Of a DNA stretch of 64,000 bases, positions 14,087 to 22,940 are shown piece after piece. This DNA is from Ruminococcus flavefaciens. Its GTDB lineage: Bacteria > Bacillota > Clostridia > Oscillospirales > Ruminococcaceae. Numbering within the stretch: the stretch's first letter is position 1; every line of letters starts with the position of its first letter. The notes under the pieces are model-generated. The model did not search any database. It was not told where the DNA came from and saw only the letters and a list, made by a program, of their open reading frames with translations. Both the position numbers and the translations under genes were made by a program. The stretch is from assembly GCF_900119075.1 (NCBI RefSeq), contig NZ_FPIP01000004.1, positions 124,001-188,000 of the forward strand, read 5' to 3'.

Positions 14087-16054
14087 ATGAAAGTCGAGCT
14101 TGATATGATTTTCAGCGACAAGGATTCGGACATAGAGAAGATTTCTTCGAGGTATAAGGCAGTGGACGACAAGAGAAAAGAAAAGATATATGAAATAAGC
14201 AAAAGAAAGTATGATATACTGAAGGCAGGGGAGAGTGCAGCTTCCGATGACGGCTTCATCGTCAGCGCAGAGGGCGTAGAGCGCTACAGCCGTCCCAAGC
14301 TTTACAGGTATTTTTCCGCAGCAGCGGCTGCTTTGGTACTATTTGGCGGAGCATTCGGCGGCGTAATGCTTTCCCGTTCGTCAAAGGTTCAGCACATGAG
14401 CTCAAGCAGCAATACCGGCGTAACGGAGGCAACTTCCGAAGGCGTGACCAAAGCTGATATTTTCAGCGATGATACTTTTGTGGATAAGCTTCTCAGCAAT
14501 GTTGAGCTGATACAGAGAGCTCAGTATCCCGAAACAAATACAATTGACCTTTCGGACGGGATATGGTTCAACAGTGACGAATTCGTTCCCGAGGTGGGCA
14601 AGCAAATGAGTATCACCAAGTATTATTACGCAGTTAAAGATGAAAGACTTGATACATGGAAGGAATTAGATGCTTTTTTCACTGATACTTTTATAAAAGC
14701 TTCCCGTGAAAGGTATGTTGGTCCTGATATCGGCAGCTATGAGGTAGGCCATGATTTCAAGGACGATCCGTTTGCTAACAAGTATTTACTGACGTTTATC
14801 CTTTATAATGATAAGGTCTATGCAAAGAGCCTTTGCGAGCCTGATAAGTGCTATGCATACGGCTTTGACGGCTTGTATAACTTCAGCAATTACAAGCTTG
14901 TCTCGTCAGAGTTTGAAAAGGGCGGTTCGACGCTTATTGTAAACGGCGATAGTATTATTGAAGACCTTGAAGTGGGCTCTCTCGAAAAGCTGGTGACCTG
15001 CACCAGAGAATATGAAAGACCTGACGGACAGAGGGTAGTTGCGAATATAGAGCTTCTTCCCGAGGACGGCGTATGGAAAGTAGCTTCATTCTCGGTCAAG
15101 ATGAAAAACGAAGAAGACCAGAATGCTCACAACAGCAATAATGAGCTCCCGACTGTCGAAGCCCCTTCCAATGACGGCGAGTTTGCACAGTTACAGCTCC
15201 ATGAAGAGAAAAAGTATTATAATACAGCCGAAACAAGCAGCTTGCTGGCAGAGCTGGACAATGCATGGAATAACGGCACATACAGATTCAAAAAGGTAGA
15301 TACAGAGAAGTACGCGCAGCAGATATGGAATGCAGGCGGTTTTGACGAGCTTAATACCCTTGAAAACAAGAGCTTTATCTATCATATGATGTGGAACAGC
15401 TATAACTACTTCGATTCGGCAGATATTACATATAATATGCGCGGCGAGCACGGAAGCAATGTCTGGAGCAATGAAGTGCACAGCTTTGCAGATAACAGAG
15501 GCAAATACTACAGGATAGAAAGCGAGATCGATAATAATCTGGAACACGGACTCGGTACAACTTACCTGTATGACGGTATATCTACATCAGTCAATGAAAA
15601 TGAAAAGACATATTATGAATGGTACTATGAATTCTTTGATTATCTTGACAGATATATGCCCGACCAATACCGCTGGATAAAGGTTTATGATGAGGAAACA
15701 GGCGAGCCTGTTCAGCAGAATACATACCATGTGAATGTGGAAAATGAATATGTACTGTATCCGGGTGCAGGAGATTTTTACGAATTTGACAAATGGTATA
15801 TCGAAGGAGTAGAGGAGATACTCGGCAGACAATGCGCAGCTATCAGCTACACAGAAGGTGATTATTCACTTGAAATGCTTATTGATATGAGGACGGGTAT
15901 CGTAATGAGGTATACCAAAGACTTTGCTGATATAGGTCAGATAGACACTATGAAAGTTACAAGCCTTGTTCTTAATGAGCCTGTAGAGCACAAATATTTT
16001 GACAAGACGGGCTATACAAAAGAACGTGATGATACTATTTACAACGATAACTAA
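14087..16054 (+). CDS. Membrane-anchored anti-sigma-like protein with large extracytoplasmic part
   Basis: A 655-residue protein: a charged, helical cytosolic segment of about 80 residues, one transmembrane helix (FSAAAAALVLFGGAFGGV), then about 550 extracellular residues. AGGAGG precedes the ATG. Position and topology suggest it holds the sigma factor in check. The C-terminal 250 residues resemble, by eye, the LolA/RseB-like fold often attached to such regulators (GRQCAAISYTEG, EMLIDMRTGIVMRY), but that is tentative. No zinc-binding anti-sigma HxxxCxxC motif is visible. The middle region is rich in Tyr and acidic residues and was not recognised. Confidence 0.7.
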   Translation: MKVELDMIFSDKDSDIEKISSRYKAVDDKRKEKIYEISKRKYDILKAGESAASDDGFIVSAEGVERYSRPKLYRYFSAAAAALVLFGGAFGGVMLSRSSKVQHMSSSSNTGVTEATSEGVTKADIFSDDTFVDKLLSNVELIQRAQYPETNTIDLSDGIWFNSDEFVPEVGKQMSITKYYYAVKDERLDTWKELDAFFTDTFIKASRERYVGPDIGSYEVGHDFKDDPFANKYLLTFILYNDKVYAKSLCEPDKCYAYGFDGLYNFSNYKLVSSEFEKGGSTLIVNGDSIIEDLEVGSLEKLVTCTREYERPDGQRVVANIELLPEDGVWKVASFSVKMKNEEDQNAHNSNNELPTVEAPSNDGEFAQLQLHEEKKYYNTAETSSLLAELDNAWNNGTYRFKKVDTEKYAQQIWNAGGFDELNTLENKSFIYHMMWNSYNYFDSADITYNMRGEHGSNVWSNEVHSFADNRGKYYRIESEIDNNLEHGLGTTYLYDGISTSVNENEKTYYEWYYEFFDYLDRYMPDQYRWIKVYDEETGEPVQQNTYHVNVENEYVLYPGAGDFYEFDKWYIEGVEEILGRQCAAISYTEGDYSLEMLIDMRTGIVMRYTKDFADIGQIDTMKVTSLVLNEPVEHKYFDKTGYTKERDDTIYNDN

Positions 16055-16058
16055 AAAA

Positions 16059-16084
16059 ATCCCCTTTGCGAAAGCAAAGGGGAT
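16059..16084. terminator. Bidirectional intrinsic terminator
   Basis: ATCCCCTTTGC and GCAAAGGGGAT pair perfectly around a GAAA loop. Seven T residues follow on the minus strand, serving the GH5 gene; the plus strand has a weaker T run serving the anti-sigma-like gene. Confidence 0.88.
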
Positions 16085-16094
16085 AACTTTTGTA

Positions 16095-17048
16095 TTACAG
16101 TAATTTAACGAGCTCGTCATGTACGCCATTGAGTCTGTCATCTGAGAGACCGAAGTCCATGCGCTTGTAATTCCACGCGGCTCTGCCGATATCGTGCTTT
16201 CTGAATACGGCATTGATAGTTCTGTACCACTTGACGGTATCCTCAGGAGATACAACGTCGATACAGCCGTACTCTCCGCAGTAAAGACCTGTGCCGTGGT
16301 TTTCAGCCTTGGCGACAGCAGTTGAGAAAAGCTCCTCGAAGTATTCCTCTGAGGTGACGCTTTCCTCGAAAGCCATACGCTCCTCGGGAATGATAGCGTC
16401 TGTCCAGTAAGCACCCTGATGTGTGAACTTCAGGGGCTCATAGCAGTGCATATTGTAGAATACGTTCTCGTCGTAAGGCTCGTCCAGATACTGAACTGTG
16501 CTTGCGCTGTTGTTGTAGTAGCTGCCCACAAGAATGATGATATCGGGAGCAATAGCTCTTATGCGGCGGATACACTCCTTAGCTATCCTGTTCCATGCGT
16601 CGATGAATGAAGCGTCAGTCACTTCGTTGAGAAGCTCGAATGCCACATTGGGAACAAGCTTTCCGTAGCGTCTTGCTACTTCTTCCCATAGGCGGTAGAA
16701 GCGCTCCTGATATTCCTCGCTGTCGAAGAAACCGTTCTCGTCCTCGCCGTAGTAATCAAATGAGAAGCCTGCTGTTTTATGAAGGTCAAGGATAAGATTG
16801 AGACCGTTTGCCCTGCAGGCGTTGACAGCCATAGTGAGGTAAGCAAAGCCCTCCTCTCTGTAAGAGCCGTCCTTGTTTTCGAGAATATTATAGTCAAATG
16901 GGACGCGTATATGGTCTATGCCCCATGAAGCAGCAATTTTAAAGTCATTTTCAGTAATAAAGGTGTCAAGGTGCTCCTTTGAGTAATCGCACTGTGAGAG
17001 CCAGCCTCCGAAGTTTACGCCCTTATTGAATCCGATCATTTTTTTCAT
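16095..17048 (-). CDS. Glycoside hydrolase family 5 enzyme, probably cytoplasmic
   Basis: A 317-residue protein that is a single GH5 (beta/alpha)8 catalytic domain. RVPFDYN near 49, the acid/base Glu142 in FELLNE, HCYEP near 201, and the nucleophile Glu259 in YCGEYG match the clan GH-A pattern of cellulases, mannanases and glucosidases. There is no signal peptide, carbohydrate-binding module or dockerin, so it probably acts inside the cell on imported oligosaccharides, unlike most rumen GH5 enzymes. AAAGGAGG precedes the ATG. It appears monocistronic and ends at the bidirectional terminator. Confidence 0.9.
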   Translation of the reverse strand: MKKMIGFNKGVNFGGWLSQCDYSKEHLDTFITENDFKIAASWGIDHIRVPFDYNILENKDGSYREEGFAYLTMAVNACRANGLNLILDLHKTAGFSFDYYGEDENGFFDSEEYQERFYRLWEEVARRYGKLVPNVAFELLNEVTDASFIDAWNRIAKECIRRIRAIAPDIIILVGSYYNNSASTVQYLDEPYDENVFYNMHCYEPLKFTHQGAYWTDAIIPEERMAFEESVTSEEYFEELFSTAVAKAENHGTGLYCGEYGCIDVVSPEDTVKWYRTINAVFRKHDIGRAAWNYKRMDFGLSDDRLNGVHDELVKLL

Positions 17049-17155
17049 GCTGATCGCCTCCTTTAAATAGAGTATAGCATATTTCCTATGAAAACTATAC
17101 TTATTTTATGTGAAAAATAATAAATTCATGATATACACAGACTGGTGCAGGTAAT

Positions 17156-17183
17156 AAAAAACCTGCATTCAAAGAATGCAGGT
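17156..17183 (-). terminator. Intrinsic terminator after the tRNA-Ser genes
   Basis: ACCTGCATTC and GAATGCAGGT pair perfectly on a three-base loop. On the minus strand a T run follows, ending the tRNA transcript. Confidence 0.88.
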
Positions 17184-17184
17184 A

Positions 17185-17274
17185 TGGCGCGGATTGAGAG
17201 ATTTGAACTCTCGCGCCGGTTTCCCGACCTACTCCCTTAGCAGGGGAGCCCCTTCACCACTTGGGTAAATCCGC
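17185..17274 (-). tRNA. tRNA-Ser(GCT)
   Basis: On the minus strand the acceptor arms GCGGATT and AATCCGC pair, the discriminator is G and CCA is encoded. The anticodon loop CTGCTAA within CTCCC/GGGAG gives anticodon GCT (reads AGC/AGT). A long variable arm, GGTCGGGAAACCGGC region, is typical of class II tRNA-Ser. Confidence 0.95.
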
Positions 17275-17311
17275 AAACCGACGAGCGAGAAACTCACCGA
17301 TAAAAAAATAA

Positions 17312-17400
17312 TGGCGGAGAGGGTGGGATTCGAACCCACGTGACCGTTAAGTCAAACGGTTTTCAAGACCGCCTCGTTATGACCGCTTCGATACCTCTCC
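17312..17400 (-). tRNA. tRNA-Ser(TGA)
   Basis: Acceptor arms GGAGAGG and CCTCTCC pair, discriminator G, CCA encoded. The anticodon loop CTTGAAA within CGGT/ACCG gives anticodon TGA (reads TCN codons, mainly TCA). A long variable arm is present. It is the first gene of the two-tRNA transcript. Confidence 0.95.
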
Positions 17401-17430
17401 ATTTTTACTGCCGAATTAATCAGCTTTTAT

Positions 17431-17459
17431 ATTATACCACGGTGAGGGGCAGTTGTCAA
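17431..17459 (-). promoter_or_regulatory. Sigma-A promoter of the tRNA-Ser genes
   Basis: On the minus strand TTGACA (17459-17454) and TATAAT (17436-17431) are separated by 17 bases. Confidence 0.88.
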
Positions 17460-17606
17460 GAAAAAATAAAAAATAATCGTGACGATAAATTTTCAACATT
17501 TTGGTGCATAATATACAATGGCATATGTTGAGAAAAAATACTCCGCTGAAAATGAAAAATTCCTGTAAAATTTTTCGTTAAAAATGATTTTTTTGAAAGA
17601 ATATAC

Positions 17607-17635
17607 TTTACATTATTATGAAATTAGTGTAAAAT
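17607..17635 (+). promoter_or_regulatory. Sigma-A promoter before pyrH
   Basis: TTTACA (17607-17612) and TAAAAT (17630-17635) with a 17-base spacer, 32 bases before the pyrH start. Confidence 0.75.
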
Positions 17636-17667
17636 ATACTATAGATATTTTTTTGTGAGGTGCTTAT

Positions 17668-18378
17668 ATGGAACCAAAGTATAAAAGGATTTTATTAAAG
17701 GTCAGCGGCGAGGCTCTGGCAGGCGACAAGAAAACAGGTCTCAACTATGACGTAGTTACAGAGATATGTCAGAGCATAAAGAAGTGTGCTGACGCAGGCG
17801 CTCAGGTAGCTGTAGTTGTCGGCGGCGGTAACTTCTGGAGAGGACGTTCCAGCGGAGCTATGGACCGTACCCGTGCAGACCACATCGGTATGCTCGCTAC
17901 AACAATGAACGCACTTGCACTTGCAGATGTACTTGAATCACTTGGCTGTGTAGTAAGAGTACAGACAGCTCTTCAGATGGCTGCTATTGCAGAGCCATAT
18001 ATCCGCAACAGAGCTGTAAGACATCTTGACAAGGGCAGGATAGTTATCTTCGGCTGCGGTACAGGTAACCCATTCTTCTCAACAGATACAGCTGCTGCTC
18101 TCCGTTCTGTCGAAATTGACGCAGATATACTCCTTAAGGCTACTCTCGTTGACGGAGTATACGATAAGGATCCACATAAATTTGACGATGCCAAGAAGTA
18201 CGATACTCTTACCTTCTCACAGGTCATCGGCGAGGACCTCGGCGTAATGGACAGCACTGCTGCCGCTATGTGCCGTGACAACCACATGAAGATGCTGGTA
18301 TTCGACCTCAGCCGTCCCGACAATATCTATGACGCCGTAATGGGCGCTAATATCGGAACAGTAGTATCCGAGGACTGA
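17668..18378 (+). CDS. pyrH: UMP kinase PyrH
   Basis: A 236-residue bacterial UMP kinase of the amino-acid-kinase fold, phosphorylating UMP to UDP. Signatures: KVSGEALAG near the N-terminus, [19 protein letters not shown]-like [11 protein letters not shown], and [15 protein letters not shown] precedes the ATG. It leads the conserved pyrH-frr-uppS-cdsA-dxr-rseP cluster. Isoleucine and other codons suggest good expression. Confidence 0.96.
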   Translation: MEPKYKRILLKVSGEALAGDKKTGLNYDVVTEICQSIKKCADAGAQVAVVVGGGNFWRGRSSGAMDRTRADHIGMLATTMNALALADVLESLGCVVRVQTALQMAAIAEPYIRNRAVRHLDKGRIVIFGCGTGNPFFSTDTAAALRSVEIDADILLKATLVDGVYDKDPHKFDDAKKYDTLTFSQVIGEDLGVMDSTAAAMCRDNHMKMLVFDLSRPDNIYDAVMGANIGTVVSED

Positions 18379-18399
18379 TAAACGAAAGGAATTACTATC

Positions 18400-18954
18400 A
18401 TGAAAGAACAGCTTAACATCGCTAAGGAAAAAATGAACAAGAGCCTCAATGCCCTCGGAAACGAGTTTGCTTCTATCCGTGCAGGAAGAGCTAACCCGGG
18501 CGTTCTCGACAAGGTAATGGTAGATTATTACGGAGCTCCCACACCTGTTAACCAGATGGCGGCAGTATCCGTATCAGAGGCAAGAATCCTTGTTATCCAG
18601 CCATGGGATAAGTCCACACTGAAGCTTATCGAAAAGGCTATACAGGCTTCAGATATTGGTATCCAGCCTGTAAACGACGGCAACGTTATCCGTCTTGCTT
18701 TCCCTCAGCTCACTGAGGACCGCCGCAAGGAGCTCTGCAAGAGCATCAAGAAGTACGGCGAGGAGTGTAAGGTAACTGTTCGTTCTATCAGACGTGATAC
18801 TATGGAAAAGTACAAGACAATGAAGAAGAACTCCGAGATCACAGAGGACGACCTCAAGGACTGCGAGAAGAAGGTTCAGGACCTTACCGACAAGATGTGT
18901 GCTGACGTTGATAAAATGGTAGCAGACAAAGAAAAAGAGATCATGACTGTATAA
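18400..18954 (+). CDS. frr: Ribosome recycling factor
   Basis: A 184-residue RRF, which with EF-G splits the post-termination ribosome. Recognised from IRAGRANPGVLDKV near 25-38 and the helical C-terminus with VRSIRRDTMEKYK. Length is exactly that of the family. AAAGGAA precedes the ATG, 22 bases after pyrH. Confidence 0.96.
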   Translation: MKEQLNIAKEKMNKSLNALGNEFASIRAGRANPGVLDKVMVDYYGAPTPVNQMAAVSVSEARILVIQPWDKSTLKLIEKAIQASDIGIQPVNDGNVIRLAFPQLTEDRRKELCKSIKKYGEECKVTVRSIRRDTMEKYKTMKKNSEITEDDLKDCEKKVQDLTDKMCADVDKMVADKEKEIMTV

Positions 18955-18964
18955 TTGGTGAAAT

Positions 18965-19714
18965 ATGGCATTATTTGGAAAAAAAGACAAATCTGAATCT
19001 AATGAACTGGTGCTCCCCGAGAAGCTCCCCGACCATGTGGCATTCATAATGGACGGCAACGGCAGATGGGCTAAGAAGCGCGGTCTGCCACGTTCTCTCG
19101 GACACCGTGAGGGAGCTAAGAACTTCCGTACTATAGTTCGTCACTGCAAGGACATCGGACTAAAAACTATCAGCTTCTATGCTTTCTCCACCGAGAACTG
19201 GAAGCGCTCACAGGAAGAGGTAGGAGCTCTCATGAACCTTTTCCGTGACTATCTTGCAGACGTTAGAAACTTCCTCAGCGAGAATACAAGAATGGTGTTC
19301 CTCGGCGACAAGAGCGCCTTCGCTGATGATATACGCGAAAAAATGGAAAAGCTGGAGGCTGACTCCGCCGATTACGATGAGATGACTATTCTCATGGCTG
19401 TCAACTACGGCGGACGCGACGAGATAACTCATGCCGCAAAGCTTCTTGCCGAAAGAGCTGCAAAGGGCGAGATACGCCCCGAGGATATAACAGAGCAGAC
19501 TATCTCGGATTACCTCTACACAGCAGGTTATCCCGATGTTGACCTGCTTATCCGTCCAAGCGGCGAGCAGAGAATATCAAACTTCCTCATATGGCAGAGC
19601 GCCTATGCGGAGTTCTACTACACCGACGTTTTATGGCCTGATTTCACTCCCGAGGAGCTTGACAAGGCTATCATCGAGTACGCTCACAGAAACCGCCGCT
19701 TCGGAGGTGTCTGA
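18965..19714 (+). CDS. uppS: Isoprenyl transferase (undecaprenyl diphosphate synthase)
   Basis: A 249-residue cis-prenyltransferase that builds the C55 lipid carrier for cell-wall synthesis. The catalytic Asp is in IMDGNGRWAKKRGLPR near 28-43; SFYAFSTENWKR and the C-terminal LLIRPSGEQRISNFL with WPDFTPEEL are family signatures. The ribosome site is weak. Its stop overlaps the cdsA start (TGATG), implying coupling. Confidence 0.96.
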   Translation: MALFGKKDKSESNELVLPEKLPDHVAFIMDGNGRWAKKRGLPRSLGHREGAKNFRTIVRHCKDIGLKTISFYAFSTENWKRSQEEVGALMNLFRDYLADVRNFLSENTRMVFLGDKSAFADDIREKMEKLEADSADYDEMTILMAVNYGGRDEITHAAKLLAERAAKGEIRPEDITEQTISDYLYTAGYPDVDLLIRPSGEQRISNFLIWQSAYAEFYYTDVLWPDFTPEELDKAIIEYAHRNRRFGGV

Positions 19715-20592
19715 TGCTTACACGAATCATTTCGGGAGCAGTGGGCGTTGTACTGCTGGGAGCAGTGCTGTTTTTCCATGACACCATTGTTTTGCCCATA
19801 GCAGTTGCAGCTATCATAGCGGTAATGCTATTCGAGCTTATCCGTGCGGTAAAGCTCCACAAGTGTTTCCCGATACTTATTGCAGCCGAGGCTTGCGGAA
19901 TAGCTGTGCCTGTACTTTACGGCATAATGACGAAGCTTACAGTAGACGGACCTGTTGTTCCTCCGCATTATGAGTTCTGCGCATGGCGTTATGCTCATGA
20001 TTATAATTTATATGTATTCGGGATAGTGCTTCTGTGTGCTTTTGCTGTGTTCGTAACATGGCTCAGAAAGCACAAGGTGATACGCTATGAGCAGGTATTC
20101 TTCGTGCTTGCTGTAATGATACTTGTACCGCAGGCAATGACTACAATGGTGCGTATTGAGCGTTTTGACTCGGATAACGGACTTTTTCTGCTCATTATGG
20201 GACTCTGCGGCGCATGGATAGCAGATACTGGAGCATATTTCACAGGCGTTGCCATAGGCAAGCACAAGCTCTGTCCCGAGATAAGCCCCAAAAAGACTAT
20301 TGAAGGACTTGTGGGCGGTATCGTGACTACAGCAGTTGTCTATGCAGTGGCTTTCTCTGTTTACTATGGCTTCACAGCCAAAAGAGCTGTTATCGCCTGC
20401 GTAACAGGCATAGTGTGTGCGATTATCGGTACAGTCGGCGACCTTTCCGCATCAATGGTAAAGCGCCAGATAGGCTTCAAGGACTACGGAAAGATAATGC
20501 CGGGACACGGCGGACTTATGGATCGCTTTGACAGCGTTCTTTTCGTGCTGCCTACATTTTATGCATTTATCGCCATATTCGGCGTACAGTGA
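19714..20592 (+). CDS. cdsA: Phosphatidate cytidylyltransferase
   Basis: A 292-residue membrane enzyme making CDP-diacylglycerol from phosphatidic acid and CTP. It has about eight hydrophobic segments and the C-terminal signature region KDYGKIMPGHGGLMDRFDS, which holds the metal-binding Asp residues. Start overlaps the uppS stop by one base. A roughly 100-base gap with two small hairpins (GGACTAT/ATAGTCC and AAATAAC/GTTATTT) separates it from dxr. Confidence 0.94.
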   Translation: MLTRIISGAVGVVLLGAVLFFHDTIVLPIAVAAIIAVMLFELIRAVKLHKCFPILIAAEACGIAVPVLYGIMTKLTVDGPVVPPHYEFCAWRYAHDYNLYVFGIVLLCAFAVFVTWLRKHKVIRYEQVFFVLAVMILVPQAMTTMVRIERFDSDNGLFLLIMGLCGAWIADTGAYFTGVAIGKHKLCPEISPKKTIEGLVGGIVTTAVVYAVAFSVYYGFTAKRAVIACVTGIVCAIIGTVGDLSASMVKRQIGFKDYGKIMPGHGGLMDRFDSVLFVLPTFYAFIAIFGVQ

Positions 20593-20696
20593 TATTTCTG
20601 AAACGGACTATTCACGGATAGTCCCTTTCGCATTTTATAAAGGACTTTGTCAAAATAACCATTCGGAAGTTATTTCCGCGAAAAGGGGAAAATATA

Positions 20697-21848
20697 ATGA
20701 ATAAAACGGTGTCGATACTCGGTTCGACAGGCTCTATCGGTACGCAGTCACTTGAGGTCTGCGAGAAGCACGGACTCAAAGTCGCTGCACTTGCAGCTCA
20801 CAGCAGCGTTGAGGCTTTAGAGCAGCAGATAAGGAAATTCCGTCCTGCATACGCTTGCATTTATAACGAGGAGAAGTACGGCGAGCTGAAAAGCCGTATC
20901 TCCGACCTTGGCGTGAAGCTCTACAGCGGCATGGAGGGACTTTGCAAGCTTGCTTCTCTTGACGAGGCTGATATCGTCCTCAATTCGGTTGTGGGTATGG
21001 TAGGACTTCTTCCCACACTTACAGCCATAGATGCTGGAAAGGACCTTGCTCTTGCAAACAAGGAAACTCTCGTTGCAGGCGGCGAGCTGGTAATGAAAGC
21101 GGCTGCTGACAAGGGCGTAAGGATATACCCCGTTGACAGCGAACATTCGGCTATATTCCAGTGTTTACAGGGCAACAAGCGTTCACAGCTCAGCAAGATA
21201 ATCCTCACTGCTTCGGGCGGACCGTTCTTCGGCAGGAGCTACGAGGAGCTGAAAAGCGTAACCAAGGCGCAGGCGCTCCACCACCCCAACTGGGAAATGG
21301 GTAATAAAATAACCATTGACTCTGCTACACTTATGAACAAGGGACTTGAATTTATCGAGGCTAAATGGCTCTTTGACCTCACTCCCGACCAGATAGAGAT
21401 AGTTGTACACCGTCAGAGCGTCGTTCACTCGGCAGTAGAGTATAACGACTACTCGGTGATAGCGCAAATGGGCGTTCCCGATATGAAGATACCGATACAG
21501 TACGCTCTTCTTTATCCCGACAGAATGAGCTGTCCTACGGGACGTCTTTCACTGACGGATTACGGAAAGCTCACATTCGAGAAGCCCGACTACGACACCT
21601 TCAAGTGTCTGTCAGCGGCTATCGAGGCTATAAAACGCGGCGGAGCTTATCCATGTCTGGTAAACTCAGCCAATGAAGAAGCGGTAAAGGCATTTCTCCA
21701 TGACGAGATACGGTTCATAGAGATAGGCGAAATGGTATCGTCTGTGCTCGATAAGTTCGCGCCCTCTGAGATAAAGAGCTACGACGACGTAATGAAAGCC
21801 GATACTGCGGCAAGAGCATACATCAGGGAGCGCATCGCGGCTGAATAA
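20697..21848 (+). CDS. dxr: 1-deoxy-D-xylulose-5-phosphate reductoisomerase
   Basis: A 383-residue enzyme of the MEP isoprenoid pathway converting DXP to MEP with NADPH. The cofactor motif GSTGSIGTQ is near residue 8, LANKETLVAGG near 120, and the metal site is in VDSEHSAIFQ near 145; GGPFF and NSANEEAV follow as expected. It lies with uppS, rseP and ispG, so precursor and carrier synthesis are clustered. Confidence 0.96.
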   Translation: MNKTVSILGSTGSIGTQSLEVCEKHGLKVAALAAHSSVEALEQQIRKFRPAYACIYNEEKYGELKSRISDLGVKLYSGMEGLCKLASLDEADIVLNSVVGMVGLLPTLTAIDAGKDLALANKETLVAGGELVMKAAADKGVRIYPVDSEHSAIFQCLQGNKRSQLSKIILTASGGPFFGRSYEELKSVTKAQALHHPNWEMGNKITIDSATLMNKGLEFIEAKWLFDLTPDQIEIVVHRQSVVHSAVEYNDYSVIAQMGVPDMKIPIQYALLYPDRMSCPTGRLSLTDYGKLTFEKPDYDTFKCLSAAIEAIKRGGAYPCLVNSANEEAVKAFLHDEIRFIEIGEMVSSVLDKFAPSEIKSYDDVMKADTAARAYIRERIAAE

Positions 21849-21874
21849 GCTGCATTAAGAAAGGAACAGGCTAC

Positions 21875-22939
21875 ATGGGTATTATTATTGCGATACTTAT
21901 ATTCGGACTAATAGTGACAGTTCACGAATTCGGTCATTTCATCTGTGCCAAGCTCAGCGGCATAAAGGTGCTGGAGTTTTCAGTCGGTATGGGACCTAAG
22001 CTTCTCCAGAAGCAGAAAGGCGAGACCAAGTATTCACTGAGAGCTCTGCCTGTAGGCGGCTACTGCGCAATGGAGGGCGAGGATTCCACCAACAGCGATC
22101 CGCGAAGCTTCCGCAATGCAAAGCTCTGGAAGCGTATGATAGTTCTTGTGGCAGGCGCGGCAATGAACTTCGTGCTGGGTATCGTCATGCTGATGATACT
22201 TGTCTGCATGATGGATCAGGTGCCTACTACTACTATCAAGGGTTTCAGCGGTCAGCGCAACGATGACGGTACTGTAACTTATTATGCCGAGAGCTACGAA
22301 ACAGGACTGCGCCACGGTGATAAGCTCATATCCATTGACGGCACAAGGATATACAGCACCCTCGACCTCAACTACATCTTTGATTCCATTACAAGCAATG
22401 AGGGACACAAGGTAGTCGTAAAGCGCGACGGCAAGAGAAAGACTCTCAACGACATATTCTTCGAGGATAAGGCTGAGGGCGGCGGAGTTATCGACTTCGG
22501 CGTTGTGTACAAGGATAAGACACCTCTTACAGTTATCAAGGGCTCGGGAGATATCTTCATGTCCATGAGCCATATAGTGGGACTTTCACTTAAACAGATG
22601 CTGACGGGACAGCTCCACAAGGAGGACGTTTCGGGACCTGTAGGTGTTGTAACAGCTATCAGCGAGCAGACCAAGAACAATGAGTCAATTGTTGACGCTA
22701 TCTACAAGCTGATATACATGACAGCGCTCATAACTATCAATGTCGGTATATTCAATCTTCTTCCCATACCGGGACTTGACGGCGGACGTCTGCTGTTCTG
22801 CCTTATAGAGCTTGTACGCCGCAAGCCTGTAAAGCCCGAGCACGAGGGCTACGTACATCTTGCAGGCATGGTGCTCCTCTTCGGAGTAATGATATTCGCA
22901 ACCTACAACGACATAGCAAGACTTATTACAGGAGGTTGA
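21875..22939 (+). CDS. rseP: Site-2 intramembrane metalloprotease RseP
   Basis: A 354-residue membrane zinc protease. The HExxH motif reads HEFGH at about 17-21 in the first transmembrane segment, a PDZ domain occupies about 110-200, and the third zinc ligand lies in LPIPGLDGGRL near 290. The family cleaves transmembrane anti-sigma factors and signal-peptide remnants; the two anti-sigma-like proteins in this window are conceivable substrates, but nothing in the sequence shows it. AAAGGAA precedes the ATG. Confidence 0.94.
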   Translation: MGIIIAILIFGLIVTVHEFGHFICAKLSGIKVLEFSVGMGPKLLQKQKGETKYSLRALPVGGYCAMEGEDSTNSDPRSFRNAKLWKRMIVLVAGAAMNFVLGIVMLMILVCMMDQVPTTTIKGFSGQRNDDGTVTYYAESYETGLRHGDKLISIDGTRIYSTLDLNYIFDSITSNEGHKVVVKRDGKRKTLNDIFFEDKAEGGGVIDFGVVYKDKTPLTVIKGSGDIFMSMSHIVGLSLKQMLTGQLHKEDVSGPVGVVTAISEQTKNNESIVDAIYKLIYMTALITINVGIFNLLPIPGLDGGRLLFCLIELVRRKPVKPEHEGYVHLAGMVLLFGVMIFATYNDIARLITGG

Positions 22940-22940
22940 A

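Noticed and set aside
20593..20696. Hairpins between cdsA and dxr as a terminator
   Set aside because: GGACTAT/ATAGTCC is followed by only three T residues and the operon order is conserved, so read-through is more likely.
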